From: Pelosinus fermentans
Lineage (GTDB): Bacteria > Bacillota > Negativicutes > DSM-13327
DNA: 64,000 nt
Assembly: GCA_002434245.1 (NCBI GenBank)
Contig: DJJR01000080.1
Coordinates: 77,132 to 141,131 of the forward strand
Direction of reading: 5' to 3'
The notes under the pieces were generated by a model that saw only the letters and a list, made by a program, of their open reading frames with translations, had not been told where the DNA came from and made no database searches. Made by a program: the position numbers and the translations under genes. Below are positions 51,661-60,135 of this stretch, piece by piece (the first letter of the stretch is position 1; every line of letters begins with the position of its first letter).

Positions 51661-51860
51661 GCTATTGCTCCTTACTTTATCTCAGTATGAAAGAAACGTA
51701 TATCCGCTCCTTTCATGAAATTACACTGATTTTATTTCTCAATTAAAGATAGCATTTCTCCTATGAATTCCTTAGAAGGATATTACGATTTTTATAATAA
51801 TATTGTGATATTCAGAAAATAAATGTCTTGCAGAATCCTTGACACACTCACCAAATCTCA

Positions 51861-51920
51861 TTGACAAGCAAGGCAAAGAAGCATACAATAAATAAAATCA
51901 ATAATTGATAACGATTATCG
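51861..51920 (+). promoter_or_regulatory. Promoter and Fur-like box of the AraC activator gene
   Basis: TTGACA (51861-51866), 17-bp spacer, TACAAT (51884-51889), start near 51896. TGATAACGATTATCG (51906-51920) matches the Fur 7-1-7 motif and lies at +10 to +25. The rest of the 314-bp gap 51661-51974 is AT-rich, with a CCTATGAATTCCTTAG segment of unknown meaning. Confidence 0.72.
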
Positions 51921-51989
51921 CATTATAACGATCTGCACGATTCTAAAGTCAAAATTAAGAATCCGATCTGATTTTTGGAGGTATGCTGC

Positions 51990-52748
51990 ATGTCGGCTCA
52001 AGAACATATTCGTCAAATCGATACCAAATTCTTTTTGTGTACTCATCTTCCCATTCGGACCTTTGATTTCAACGGAAATCTTATTTATTCCGCTGGCTAT
52101 AACCGAGATATGGAAGATTTTTTTGAACACCATAACATTTTTGAGCAAGTACGCCAGGAACTTGTCACAAAAACTGAGAATTGCATCATTACCATCCCTT
52201 GCTTGGAATCGATTTCTTTCACTGCTTGCTGGGTTTGCAGCAAAAACATCAATTGGGGCTTTCACATCCTAGGCCCTTACACCACTTTGGAAACGGTCAA
52301 TCTCTCCGACATCGTATACAAACCAGCCTATTGCATTCCATACTTAATTACACTGCTGGGCACCATAGCGGCAGATAGTGCGTTTCTGAAGCAAAAAATC
52401 AAGAAATTTAATGACATGCCCTATAGTGCCTATGTCAAAAAATCCATCGATTACCTGAATGCACGCTACCATGAAACAATCACACTATCGGATATTGCAG
52501 CACACCTGAATATCAGCAAATATTATCTTTGCAGCTTATTTAAAAAGGAGACAGGGAAAAATTTTTCTCAATACTTAAATGAGATCCGGATTGAGAAAAG
52601 CAAAGAACTGCTATTGAAGGAAAATTTATCCGTCTTGGATATCGCTCTTTCTGTGGGATTCAATAATCAAAACTACTATAATGTGATGTTTAAAAAGTTC
52701 ATGAATCATACTCCTTTAGAGTTTCGCAACCAACGCAAATCATCATAG
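51990..52748 (+). CDS. AraC-family regulator of siderophore uptake
   Basis: 252 residues. The C-terminal double helix-turn-helix is clear: ITLSDIAAHLNISKYYLCSL, then ENLSVLDIALSVGFNNQNYY and KKFMNHTPLEFRNQ. The N-terminal 150 residues form an effector domain of the YSIRK/SarR-like type. The ATG at 51990 has GGAGG at 51977-51981. It is divergent from the uptake operon and its leader carries the Fur box, so a cascade Fur -> AraC -> siderophore uptake is plausible, with the siderophore itself as co-activator. Confidence 0.88.
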   Translation: MSAQEHIRQIDTKFFLCTHLPIRTFDFNGNLIYSAGYNRDMEDFFEHHNIFEQVRQELVTKTENCIITIPCLESISFTACWVCSKNINWGFHILGPYTTLETVNLSDIVYKPAYCIPYLITLLGTIAADSAFLKQKIKKFNDMPYSAYVKKSIDYLNARYHETITLSDIAAHLNISKYYLCSLFKKETGKNFSQYLNEIRIEKSKELLLKENLSVLDIALSVGFNNQNYYNVMFKKFMNHTPLEFRNQRKSS

Positions 52749-52824
52749 CTGTATTGCAGCTATATCTATTAAAGAATGAGGACAATATTCTGCGCCCTTA
52801 TGACATAATATACATAGCCGTTAT

Positions 52825-52895
52825 GAAACACACAGAACACAAAGATGCAGGTAAACGCATCTTTGTGCTTACCTGCATCTTTGTGTTTGTGTTTC
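52825..52895. repeat. Inverted repeat between AraC and monooxygenase genes
   Basis: GAAACAC and ACACAAAGATGCAGGTAA on the left, TTACCTGCATCTTTGTGT and GTTTC on the right form a long stem, with a second ACGCATCTTTGTGC copy in the loop. It may act as a bidirectional terminator for the genes ending at 52748 and 52931. Different sequence from the GAACCGCAGAG repeats. Confidence 0.7.
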
Positions 52896-52930
52896 TTACT
52901 ATCTACCTTTGAACCATGGCATTTAGTCTG

Positions 52931-53227
52931 TCAGAAGCTTATTTCGTCGGACTGATAAAGCTCAATAGTTGTTTTTTCAGCCAACAGGTTAGCTGATTTT
53001 TGCCGCCATTCATTAAGATGAGGTGTTTTAAGATGTTCTACAAGAGCATCTTTGTCTGCCCATTTCTCTACAAAAGCGCAGCGATTGCCGTCATATGGAT
53101 CATCCAGCAGCTCATAACTTATACATTTCTCTTCTTTTCGGGTGGCTGCAATCACGTCTTTTGCCAGAGCGAATAGTTCAGCCTTTTTTCCGGGTTTCAG
53201 CGTTTGTCTTGCAATTACAATTACCAT
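52931..53227 (-). CDS. Quinol monooxygenase-like (ABM) protein
   Basis: 98 residues: VIVIARQTLKPGKKAELFAL at the start, then KCISYELLDDPYDGNRCAFV and EKWADKDALVEHLKTPH. Typical single-domain antibiotic-biosynthesis-monooxygenase fold of the YgiN kind; no cofactor site can be read off. Could detoxify quinones or similar. AAGGAGATC precedes the ATG. Confidence 0.88.
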   Translation of the reverse strand: MVIVIARQTLKPGKKAELFALAKDVIAATRKEEKCISYELLDDPYDGNRCAFVEKWADKDALVEHLKTPHLNEWRQKSANLLAEKTTIELYQSDEISF

Positions 53228-53351
53228 GAGAGATCTCCTTATTTTGAATTAAGCAATACCATCTTTCTCTATGTACTCTTTTCCATTAGCAGGAATATTC
53301 CTGCAGCACCACTTCATCCGCCAGAAAAATTTCTATTTCAAATACGCCGGC

Positions 53352-54044
53352 TCACTCCGCTCCTCTTCTTAACAGGGCAAGATTATTAATTTTAACTGAC
53401 GTCCGATAAAATTCGATGATGCCCTCATCACGCATACGGCCTAGCTCCCGGGAAAGTGCCGTACGGGAAACGCTGAGGAAATCAGCTAATTCATTGCGTT
53501 TTAAGGGCAAAACAAAGGTATTTTTTTGATTGATCTTATATTGCTCAAGAAGATAAATACTTATTTTCTCCCGCATACCTTTTATCGCTAAATATTCTAC
53601 TCTTTGATTCAGCATCAATGCCTTCGTTGATAAAAGCACCAGTATGTTTTTAATCAGTTGTTTATAGCCTCCACAAGCTTGAGTGCATTCACCGATTATT
53701 TTCTCAGGGGGTAAAAACATCACTGCGCATGTACTTTGTGCAGAAACCGATGCCGGCCAATGCTTTCTTGGTGAGAAAGCGATCATTTCTCCAAACAACT
53801 CTCCCGGACCAATCACCGTCATGATAACACGGCTGCCTGACGCACTTTCTTTGATGATTGCTGCCTCTCCTGATAACAAGATACCCAAACCCGTATAGGG
53901 TTCACCCTGGACAGCAATATAGCTGTTTTTGTTATAGGTATTGATTTTAGGCTTTAGACAATCTAACATGATATCTAGCTGACTCGGTGAAATATCATGA
54001 AAAATCGGCGATGAGACCAAAATTTTTACTATATTTGCATCCAA
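53352..54044 (-). CDS. Crp/Fnr-family transcriptional regulator
   Basis: 230 residues: an N-terminal cyclic-nucleotide-like beta barrel (KNSYIAVQGEPYTGLGILLS, GPGELFGEM), a dimer helix, and a C-terminal winged helix with the recognition helix LSVSRTALSRELGRMRDEG. The Fe-S cysteine pattern of Fnr is absent. Start codon is TTG at 54044, near GAGG. A perfect 16-bp palindrome GGTAGCTATAGCTACC lies 20 bp upstream in its leader and may be its own operator. Divergent from the ferredoxin gene. Confidence 0.88.
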   Translation of the reverse strand: MDANIVKILVSSPIFHDISPSQLDIMLDCLKPKINTYNKNSYIAVQGEPYTGLGILLSGEAAIIKESASGSRVIMTVIGPGELFGEMIAFSPRKHWPASVSAQSTCAVMFLPPEKIIGECTQACGGYKQLIKNILVLLSTKALMLNQRVEYLAIKGMREKISIYLLEQYKINQKNTFVLPLKRNELADFLSVSRTALSRELGRMRDEGIIEFYRTSVKINNLALLRRGAE

Positions 54045-54064
54045 ATGTTCCTCACCTCACTTTA

Positions 54065-54080
54065 GGTAGCTATAGCTACC
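54065..54080. promoter_or_regulatory. 16-bp perfect palindrome, putative Crp/Fnr operator
   Basis: GGTAGCTATAGCTACC is a perfect palindrome lying upstream of the Crp/Fnr gene and in the divergent region to the ferredoxin gene. Matches no standard Fnr box (TTGAT-N4-ATCAA). Confidence 0.55.
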
Positions 54081-54131
54081 GATTTTTCACCTCTATTGTA
54101 TTACAGTTAGGTATAAGAATTCAATGAATAT

Positions 54132-54272
54132 GTAGTCTCTCGGAATATCTCATTTAGGACGGCAAAGGATGAGCATAGCTAACGCTTCGCCGTTATACTT
54201 AACCTACGCTTATAGTTATGCTCATCCTTTGCCTGTTTGTGGCTATAGATAGTTGTTCTCGAAAGAGACTAC
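54132..54272 (+). promoter_or_regulatory. Large structured leader of the ferredoxin gene
   Basis: Nested inverted repeats: outer GTAGTCTCT (54132-54140) with AGAGACTAC (54264-54272), inner GGCAAAGGATGAGCAT (54161-54176) with its 16-bp complement (54218-54233), the stem extending to about 21 bp. The ribosome site AGGAGG follows at once. It may be a regulated leader RNA or a mobile inverted repeat. No known riboswitch class is evident. Confidence 0.6.
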
Positions 54273-54296
54273 AATATCCCTTAGGAGGAATATACG

Positions 54297-54986
54297 ATGC
54301 AACTTCGAAAAGTTAGTAAAATCGATGAAGAAAAATGCACCGGATGCGGGATTTGCACCCAAACCTGTCATGAAGGTGCTTTGCAATTAGTCAATGGTAA
54401 AGCTAAATTGATTTCAGCCTCCCAATGCGACGGTCTGGGGATCTGCTTGCCAGTATGTCCAAATGGTGCGATTACCCTGGAAGAACAGCCTGTTACAGCT
54501 GCCCCTGCCAGTGCTCCGGTAAATACAGCATTTCAATGCCCGGGAAGCCGTTCCAACCGAATTGAAAGAAAAATGGCTGGCAGCCAACTGCCAGAGCAAA
54601 CAATCGTGCCACAATCCCAATTACAACAATGGCCTTGTCAGATCAAACTTATTCCTACCACTGCCAGTTATTTTGACAATGCTCATGTTTTGATTGCCGC
54701 AGATTGTACCGCATATGCCTATGCTAATATTCATCACGATTTTATGCGTGATAAAATTACCCTAATTGGCTGTCCAAAGCTGGATGACGGCAATTATGCC
54801 GACAAGCTGAAAGAAATCTTCCAATCCAATACCATCAGCAGCATCACCGTATTGCGGATGGAAAAGCCTTGCTGCAGCGGTTTGGTAAATGCTGCTCGGG
54901 AAGCATTAGAAAACAGCGGCAAGTCCATTCCCTTTGACTTTGTAATCATCGGGGTTGACGGCAGTATTGTCAGTACACAACACTAA
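54297..54986 (+). CDS. 4Fe-4S ferredoxin-type protein with C-terminal domain
   Basis: 229 residues. Two 4Fe-4S motifs near the N-terminus: CTGCGICTQTCH and CDGLGICLPVCP. A proline/alanine linker and a C-terminal region with ADCTAYAYANIHHD, then LIGCPKLDDGNYADK and MEKPCCSGLVNAA follow, holding several further cysteines. Such proteins are common in clostridia near Crp/Fnr regulators and are thought to handle electrons under nitrosative or oxygen stress; the exact role is unknown. AGGAGGAATATACG precedes the ATG at 54297. Confidence 0.85.
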   Translation: MQLRKVSKIDEEKCTGCGICTQTCHEGALQLVNGKAKLISASQCDGLGICLPVCPNGAITLEEQPVTAAPASAPVNTAFQCPGSRSNRIERKMAGSQLPEQTIVPQSQLQQWPCQIKLIPTTASYFDNAHVLIAADCTAYAYANIHHDFMRDKITLIGCPKLDDGNYADKLKEIFQSNTISSITVLRMEKPCCSGLVNAAREALENSGKSIPFDFVIIGVDGSIVSTQH

Positions 54987-55014
54987 GAGTAACAATATAA
55001 AGTACACCCTCACT

Positions 55015-55058
55015 GCTGGAGTTTATTACAATTGAAATAAACTCCAGCAAATTTTTCT
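55015..55058 (+). terminator. Terminator of the ferredoxin gene
   Basis: GCTGGAGTTTATT (55015-55027) and AATAAACTCCAGC (55036-55048) form a perfect 13-bp stem with a 3' AAATTTTTCTT tail. Confidence 0.85.
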
Positions 55059-55096
55059 TTACTCTGCTGGAGTTATCTTTATCCAATCGGTTAATA

Positions 55097-55531
55097 CTAA
55101 ACCGAATCAAAATTATTATTTAATTTCTTTAATAAACGCAGAAAGACTTTCTGTTCTTCAACGGAAAAACCCTTATAGGCTGTTCGATATACCTCATTTG
55201 AGATCCCACTGAACTTTGTCTGCATTTGCTTGCCCTTCTCCGTAAGCATGATATATGTAACTCTCTTATCCATTTGATTTTTTTCTCTTGTGATATAGCC
55301 TAAATCCATTAGTTTATTTACTAATGGTGTTATCGTTGATTTGTCCTTGCCGATTGTTTTGGCTATTTGCTTCATAGTTAACTTATCATGATTTTCATAA
55401 AGGGCGGTAAGAATATTTCCATGAGACGGAATCAAATCATCCAATCCATTTTTCTGTAGTTGCTTTTCAATAAAGTGTAACATTTTATCTTTCGTTCTAC
55501 TGATAAAGTAGACGATGTATTTATCCTTCAT
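55097..55531 (-). CDS. MarR-family transcriptional regulator
   Basis: 144 residues with ATG at 55531 (8 bases after GAGG); the frame runs further upstream without a ribosome site. Winged helix LTMKQIAKTIGKDKSTITPL, then VNKLMDLGYITREKN and RVTYIMLTEKGKQM (the beta wing). Divergent from the quinone oxidoreductase gene; matching 9-bp half sites CTATATCGG (55560-55568) and CCGATATAG (55631-55639) lie at the two promoters. Expected effectors are phenolics, quinones or other stress molecules. Confidence 0.9.
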   Translation of the reverse strand: MKDKYIVYFISRTKDKMLHFIEKQLQKNGLDDLIPSHGNILTALYENHDKLTMKQIAKTIGKDKSTITPLVNKLMDLGYITREKNQMDKRVTYIMLTEKGKQMQTKFSGISNEVYRTAYKGFSVEEQKVFLRLLKKLNNNFDSV

Positions 55532-55559
55532 AATAACAACCTCATAATGAATAGTAATT

Positions 55560-55668
55560 CTATATCGGATAACCATTGTAATTATAGTACTACGTAAAAT
55601 CCTATGTCAATATGAAATCTTCTTTAAAAACCGATATAGTTTGACACAAAACTATTATCTGTTATAAT
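55560..55668. promoter_or_regulatory. Divergent promoters with paired MarR half sites
   Basis: Minus strand: TTGACA (55610-55605), 18-bp spacer, TATAAT (55586-55581). Plus strand: TTGACA (55641-55646), 16-bp spacer, TATAAT (55663-55668). CTATATCGG (55560-55568) lies about +5 to +13 of the first, and its exact inverted copy CCGATATAG (55631-55639) abuts the -35 of the second. Confidence 0.75.
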
Positions 55669-55711
55669 GTTTTTAATAAACTTTGTTCAATTAGGAAAGG
55701 AAAGTGAATCT

Positions 55712-56713
55712 ATGTCTATCACCCATTTTAAAGCCATGTTAGTAACAGAGAATACGGATGCTACATTTTCAAGAGAAATTATCAATAGAGAGCTTACTGC
55801 CCTTCCAGAGGGAGAAGTTTTAATTCAGGTGAAATATTCTTCTTTAAATTATAAGGATGCCCTATCTGCCTCTGGCAATAAGGGCGTGACAAGGAAATAT
55901 CCTCATACTCCAGGCATCGACGCCGCAGGAATTATTGTAAAAAGCAGTAATGAAAAATTCCATACTGGGGATGAAGCCCTGGTTACAGGTTATGATTTAG
56001 GCATGAATACATCTGGCGGCTATGGCCAGTATATTAGAGTACCTGCAGATTGGGTAGTTAAGTTACCTGAGAATCTTTCATTACGAGAAAGTATGATCTA
56101 CGGCACTGCCGGCTTTACGGCTGCTCTTTCTGTCTATAAAATGATACATGGAGGTATCAAACCCGATGCAGGAAATATCCTGGTAACGGGAGCAACAGGC
56201 GGCGTAGGCAGTATTGCAGTGAGCATCTTACATAAGCTTGGCTACAGTGTGATTGCAGCTACTGGTAAAGCCCAGGCCAAAGAGATGTTATTACAACTCG
56301 GCGCCAAAGATATCATCTTAAGAGAAGAGCTTAATGATCAATCAGGACGAATCCTTTTAAAAGGAAATTGGGCCGGAGTTATTGACACCGTTGGCGGAAA
56401 TATGTTAGCCACTGCGTTAAAATCTACTAACTATGGCGGCAGTGTAACGTGCTGCGGAAATGTAGCCTCTCCTGAGTTATTAACTTCTGTCTATCCATTT
56501 ATCTTAAGAGGCATCACTCTATACGGAGTGGATTCCGTAATGTGTCCTATGGATTTGCGTTTGGAACTCTGGTCTTTACTCGCAAATGACTGGAAACCTA
56601 TTCAGTTGGAACAAAATGTCGAAGAAGTATCATTAGAGGGCTTAGACAAAAAAATTGACTTGATCCTGCAGGGAAAACTCCAAGGCAGAACCATTGTCAA
56701 TCTTGATTTGTAA
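55712..56713 (+). CDS. YhdH/YhfP-family NADPH quinone oxidoreductase
   Basis: 333 residues with ATG at 55712, after AGGAAAGGAAAG. Zinc-free MDR fold: SSLNYKDALSASGNKGVTRK, then TPGIDAAGIIV and the cofactor motif LVTGATGGVGSIAVSILHKL, later GVIDTVGG. YhdH relatives reduce acrylyl-CoA or quinones with NADPH. Divergent from the MarR repressor, which probably governs it. Followed directly by half of a dispersed repeat. Confidence 0.92.
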   Translation: MSITHFKAMLVTENTDATFSREIINRELTALPEGEVLIQVKYSSLNYKDALSASGNKGVTRKYPHTPGIDAAGIIVKSSNEKFHTGDEALVTGYDLGMNTSGGYGQYIRVPADWVVKLPENLSLRESMIYGTAGFTAALSVYKMIHGGIKPDAGNILVTGATGGVGSIAVSILHKLGYSVIAATGKAQAKEMLLQLGAKDIILREELNDQSGRILLKGNWAGVIDTVGGNMLATALKSTNYGGSVTCCGNVASPELLTSVYPFILRGITLYGVDSVMCPMDLRLELWSLLANDWKPIQLEQNVEEVSLEGLDKKIDLILQGKLQGRTIVNLDL

Positions 56714-56717
56714 ACAC

Positions 56718-56759
56718 CCTCAGCGTCCCTCTCTGTGGTCTCTGCGTTCTCTGTGGTTC
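56718..56759. repeat. Dispersed repeat, right half only (copy 3)
   Basis: CCTCAGCGTCCCTCTCTGTG at the start and CTCTGTGGTTC at the end correspond to the right arm of the GAACCGCAGAG repeats; the left arm is missing, so it is a truncated copy. It lies 5 bp after the oxidoreductase stop. Confidence 0.75.
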
Positions 56760-56796
56760 AATATTCCCCTAAAAAACTTATACAATTAAATATAGC

Positions 56797-56836
56797 AAAA
56801 ACGAGGTGCGGCTTTTATGCCGTCCTCGTTTTTTTC
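56797..56836. terminator. Terminator between oxidoreductase and CBS genes
   Basis: AAAACGAGGTGCGGC, TTTTAT, GCCGTCCTCGTTTTTTT: a stem with T runs on both strands. Confidence 0.8.
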
Positions 56837-56849
56837 TACAATATACAAT

Positions 56850-57269
56850 TTATATAGCATCTGATTTTATCGAACATTGTTTTGCGTAATGCTCAATAAT
56901 CTCTCTTCGGCGAATGATCCCGATAAAAATTCCGCTGTCATCCACCACGGGAACAAAATTTTGTACGATGGCTAAGGAAAGCAGTCCTTCTATTTGCGCA
57001 TTCACACGCACTGGGGTATTGATGATCCGCCAAGGAATTTCTTTTATCATAACCCGCTCTGTATCAGCAAAGGTTAAGCCTGGTGTATTTTTCATTTTCC
57101 ATAGTAAATCCCCTTCGGTAATTGTCCCGGCATATTTACCATCCTCATCAATGAGCGGAACAGCCGTATAACGATGATATTCCATTTTTTCAAGGGCCTG
57201 CCGCATTGTACTATTCACTGGCAAATAAACGACTTCATTTTTGGGAATCAGGAAAAATGCAATGTTCAT
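56850..57269 (-). CDS. Two-CBS-domain protein
   Basis: 139 residues made of two CBS motifs (first RQALEKMEYHRYTAVPLIDE, then IEGLLSLAIVQNFVPVVDDS) with the conserved G-x-x-T/S pieces TITEGDLLWKM and IGIIRRREIIEH. They normally bind AMP/ATP/SAM, acting as sensors. No fused effector domain. GAGGATTC precedes the ATG. Isolated gene. Confidence 0.9.
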   Translation of the reverse strand: MNIAFFLIPKNEVVYLPVNSTMRQALEKMEYHRYTAVPLIDEDGKYAGTITEGDLLWKMKNTPGLTFADTERVMIKEIPWRIINTPVRVNAQIEGLLSLAIVQNFVPVVDDSGIFIGIIRRREIIEHYAKQCSIKSDAI

Positions 57270-57622
57270 GGAAAAGAATCCTCCAACTTCGATTTAGTTC
57301 CTGCTTGCTGCATAAAATTGTCTTTATGACAATACCTTGCTTATTCTACACGATCCATCATTTTCCCTCGTTTTTTAATGACTTTTTTCTCAACGCAATC
57401 TTTTCTTTCCCTTACAAAAAATATACAGATTTAACATTTGAAATGACACCGAAAGTAATGTAATCGCAAAAGATTTCGTTGGCGGTGTTCATTTTAAACT
57501 GTAATCCATACATAGCAAAAAACTCCCTAAAACATTATGTTTAGGGAGTTTTTTAAGTCATGCCGAAACGCCTGCTCATCCATTTCATGAGCAGGCGCCT
57601 CTAGGATCATCATTATTGATCT
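57270..57622. other. Intergenic region with two hairpins
   Basis: AAAAAACTCCCTAAA with TTTAGGGAGTTTTTT (57517-57555) is a strong bidirectional terminator. CGCCTGCTCAT (57569-57579) with ATGAGCAGGCG (57587-57596) lies nearer the DUF362 stop and could terminate that gene. The remainder (57270-57516) is AT-rich; AATGACACCG near 57440 and CGGTGTTCATT near 57483 are weak inverted repeats. No gene seen. Confidence 0.7.
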
Positions 57623-58747
57623 TTAAACTTCTATAAGCTCATACTGCTTGGTACCAATACCGATTTTTTCGGCATGATCAACACAGGACATCCAATTGGT
57701 TTCAGGATGAGCCGTTTGAAAATGATCATGGTCATTCGACGAGCCATTTTTATTCTTTAGCTGCTCTGCCAGATAGCTGTCCGCGATGGCAGGCGCCGCA
57801 TTTGCTTTATCAGCACAAGCCATATCAAGGGCCACGGGATCAAAGGATGCAAACATACCAATATCGGGAATGATGGCTACATCATTTTCAGAATGGCAGT
57901 CACAATTTGGTGATACATCAATAACTAAACTGATATGAAAATGCGGCCTGCCATTTAAAACCGCCCAAGTGTATTCGGCCATTTTTTTATTAAGGACATC
58001 ATTGGATTCGTCCCAGGCAGCGCCAATCGCATCAAAATGGCAAACCCCAATACATCTTCCACAGCCAACACATTTTGCATGGTCAATTTGAGCCTTCTTG
58101 TCGATAAGGCTTATGGCGCTATGAGCGCAGATTTTTATACAGGCGCCGCATCCTACACAACTTTTTGTACGAACGTTTGGCTTACCGTCACTGTGCATTT
58201 CCATTTTGCCAGCCCTTGAACCACAGCCCATGCCGATATTCTTTAACGCACCGCCGAACCCTGTCAGCTCATGACCCTTAAAGTGACTTAGGCTGATAAT
58301 AACATCCGCATCCATTACAGCACGGCCAATTTTCGCTTCTTTCACATATTCTCCAACAGGTACAGGTACATAGGACTCATCCGTACCTTTTAAACCGTCA
58401 CCTATAATAATCTGACAGCCAGTAGTGAAGGGATTATAGCCATTTTCATATGCTGCATCCAAATGCTCAAGAGCATCTTTACGTCTTCCGACGTATAAGG
58501 TATTACAGTCCGTAAGAAATACCCTGCCACCCAAACTTTTGATTACATCTGCAATCACTTTGGAATAATTCGGTCTAAGATATGCAAGATTACCAGGCTC
58601 ACCAAAATGTATTTTGATAGCACTAAATTTACCTTTAAAGTCAATTTGCTCTATTCCAGCTTTCTTTACTAATCGCTCTAGCTTTTGCAGCAAATTCATC
58701 TTGCTGGTTGCCCGCATATTTGTAAAATAAACCTTTGATTTCTCCAT
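57623..58747 (-). CDS. DUF362 family 4Fe-4S protein
   Basis: 374 residues. N-terminal DUF362 domain: VYFTNMRATSKMNLLQKLER, FGEPGNLAYLRPNYSKVI, and SLSHFKGHELTGFGGALKNI with the GCGSRAGKMEMHS stretch; two ferredoxin motifs CVGCGACIKICA and CVGCGRCIGVCH lie near residue 200. DUF362 proteins are widespread in anaerobes; activity is undefined, though redox chemistry is expected. GGGGAGGATATT precedes the ATG. Cytoplasmic. Confidence 0.9.
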   Translation of the reverse strand: MEKSKVYFTNMRATSKMNLLQKLERLVKKAGIEQIDFKGKFSAIKIHFGEPGNLAYLRPNYSKVIADVIKSLGGRVFLTDCNTLYVGRRKDALEHLDAAYENGYNPFTTGCQIIIGDGLKGTDESYVPVPVGEYVKEAKIGRAVMDADVIISLSHFKGHELTGFGGALKNIGMGCGSRAGKMEMHSDGKPNVRTKSCVGCGACIKICAHSAISLIDKKAQIDHAKCVGCGRCIGVCHFDAIGAAWDESNDVLNKKMAEYTWAVLNGRPHFHISLVIDVSPNCDCHSENDVAIIPDIGMFASFDPVALDMACADKANAAPAIADSYLAEQLKNKNGSSNDHDHFQTAHPETNWMSCVDHAEKIGIGTKQYELIEV

Positions 58748-59093
58748 AATATCCTCCCCTTGTTCTCATGATCATAGATTCTTCAAAAAGTAATCCACAA
58801 TCGCTATTTATGTTTTATTTACCATTCAAAGACATTTTCCTGCAAGAGTAACAAGTAAAAACTCAGAAGAAGAGATATTTACGTCCATCTAACACTAGCA
58901 AACAGAGAAAATAGAACGATTTAACCGCAGAGACGCAGAGGACGCTGAGGAGATTTTTTAACCCTATCTATCTTTTCTCTGTGTTCTCTGCATCTCTGCG
59001 GTTCGATTATCTTTTTTCCCACGCATTTTCTATGCTCTTTTTAAGGGTATGCCTTCTGTGGCTAAATCATTCTTTCTTAACAGAAACTGCATT
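58748..59093. other. Intergenic region with repeat copy 4
   Basis: Between the DUF362 start and the glutathione peroxidase end. It holds the dispersed inverted repeat at 58923-59004, a likely promoter region for DUF362 near 58750-58850, and otherwise nothing I can name. Confidence 0.7.
58923..59004. repeat. Dispersed inverted repeat (copy 4)
   Basis: AACCGCAGAGACGCAGAGGA on the left, and CTCTGCATCTCTGCGGTTC on the right. Same family as 43766 and 46866, with different centre. Confidence 0.85.
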
Positions 59094-59642
59094 TTATTTC
59101 AATAAGTTCTCAATGTCCTTTTCCATACTCAAAGGCGCCGTTGTCGGTTCATAACGTCCTGCAACATTCCCCTGACGGTCAATGAGGAACTTGGTGAAGT
59201 TCCATTTAATATCATCCCCTGCCAGAATTTCAGGAAACTTTTCTTGTAATATTCCCTGCAATCGTTCTCCAATGGGATGGTTCAGATCAAATCCTTTAAA
59301 AGGCGCCTTTTGCGCCAAATAGTGGAATAAAGGATGAGCGCCCTTTCCTCGAACTTCTAATTTCTCAAAAAGAGGAAAGGTTACGCCATAATTAATCTGG
59401 CAGAAGTTTTGTACCTCTGCGTTGCTCCCTGGCTCTTGTTCTGCGAATTGGTTGCTGGGAAAGCCTAAGATATCCAGACCTTGCTCATGATATTTCTGAT
59501 AAAGCCCTTGTAATTCTTCATATTGAGGAGTAAAGCCACATTTGCTGGCAGTGTTGACAATAATAACAACTCGGCCTTTATAATCTGTCAGGGATACTTC
59601 TTTACCCTCAATGGATTTTAATTCAAAATCATAAATATTCAC
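59094..59642 (-). CDS. Glutathione peroxidase family protein (thioredoxin-type)
   Basis: 182 residues. The peroxidatic Cys35 lies in NTASKCGFTPQYEELQGLY; GFPSNQFAEQEPG and KWNFTKFLIDRQG hold the other catalytic residues (Gln, Trp, Asn). Cysteine replaces selenocysteine. The second Cys of the resolving pair lies in NFCQINYG, so it is probably thioredoxin-dependent. Reduces hydroperoxides in the cytoplasm. Alone in its transcript. Confidence 0.93.
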   Translation of the reverse strand: MNIYDFELKSIEGKEVSLTDYKGRVVIIVNTASKCGFTPQYEELQGLYQKYHEQGLDILGFPSNQFAEQEPGSNAEVQNFCQINYGVTFPLFEKLEVRGKGAHPLFHYLAQKAPFKGFDLNHPIGERLQGILQEKFPEILAGDDIKWNFTKFLIDRQGNVAGRYEPTTAPLSMEKDIENLLK

Positions 59643-59745
59643 TATGATCGCTCCTTTTCACCATATACTTTTTTCATCAATACAATCCACTTTAGTATGA
59701 ATCCAAAGTCTTTTTGCTATACCAAACCGCTTGCTGCCGACATAC

Positions 59746-60126
59746 TTATAGAAAATGGACAATAACTCCACTAATAAAAGGCAGCAGCCAAATCAGCCAA
59801 ACGATTAAGCTGTAGCGATGAAACTTTTGAATCCAGCTTTCTTTATGAGTTGCGATAATGACTGTTGCCCAACATGTATGCAATAGCATCAATAGCAGCG
59901 CTATAATACCACTCAAACTGTGAAAATCGCTGGTAATAGGTATGACACCAGCAGCATGCCCCTTAGCGATTTCTCCCATGGCTGATGTTCCTAGAACGTC
60001 ACATACAATTCCTAACCAGAAAAGGACCAAATGCCCTCGTTTTAATCTGCCTTGTAACTTCTCACTCCAAACTCCAACTGTATATAATACAAAGGCAGCG
60101 TTTATAAATAGGATCCCATATGACAT
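59746..60126 (-). CDS. HsmA-family (TIGR03987) membrane protein
   Basis: 126 residues, four helices, with FINAAFVLYTVGVWSEKLQ, the charged loop KGHAAGVIPITSDFHSLSGI and HKESWIQKFHRYSLIVWLIW. Conserved His residues suggest haem or metal contact, as proposed for this family. Third gene of the ECF sigma operon: the upstream membrane-protein gene ends 10 bp away. Confidence 0.82.
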   Translation of the reverse strand: MSYGILFINAAFVLYTVGVWSEKLQGRLKRGHLVLFWLGIVCDVLGTSAMGEIAKGHAAGVIPITSDFHSLSGIIALLLMLLHTCWATVIIATHKESWIQKFHRYSLIVWLIWLLPFISGVIVHFL

Positions 60127-60135
60127 GTTAACGCC

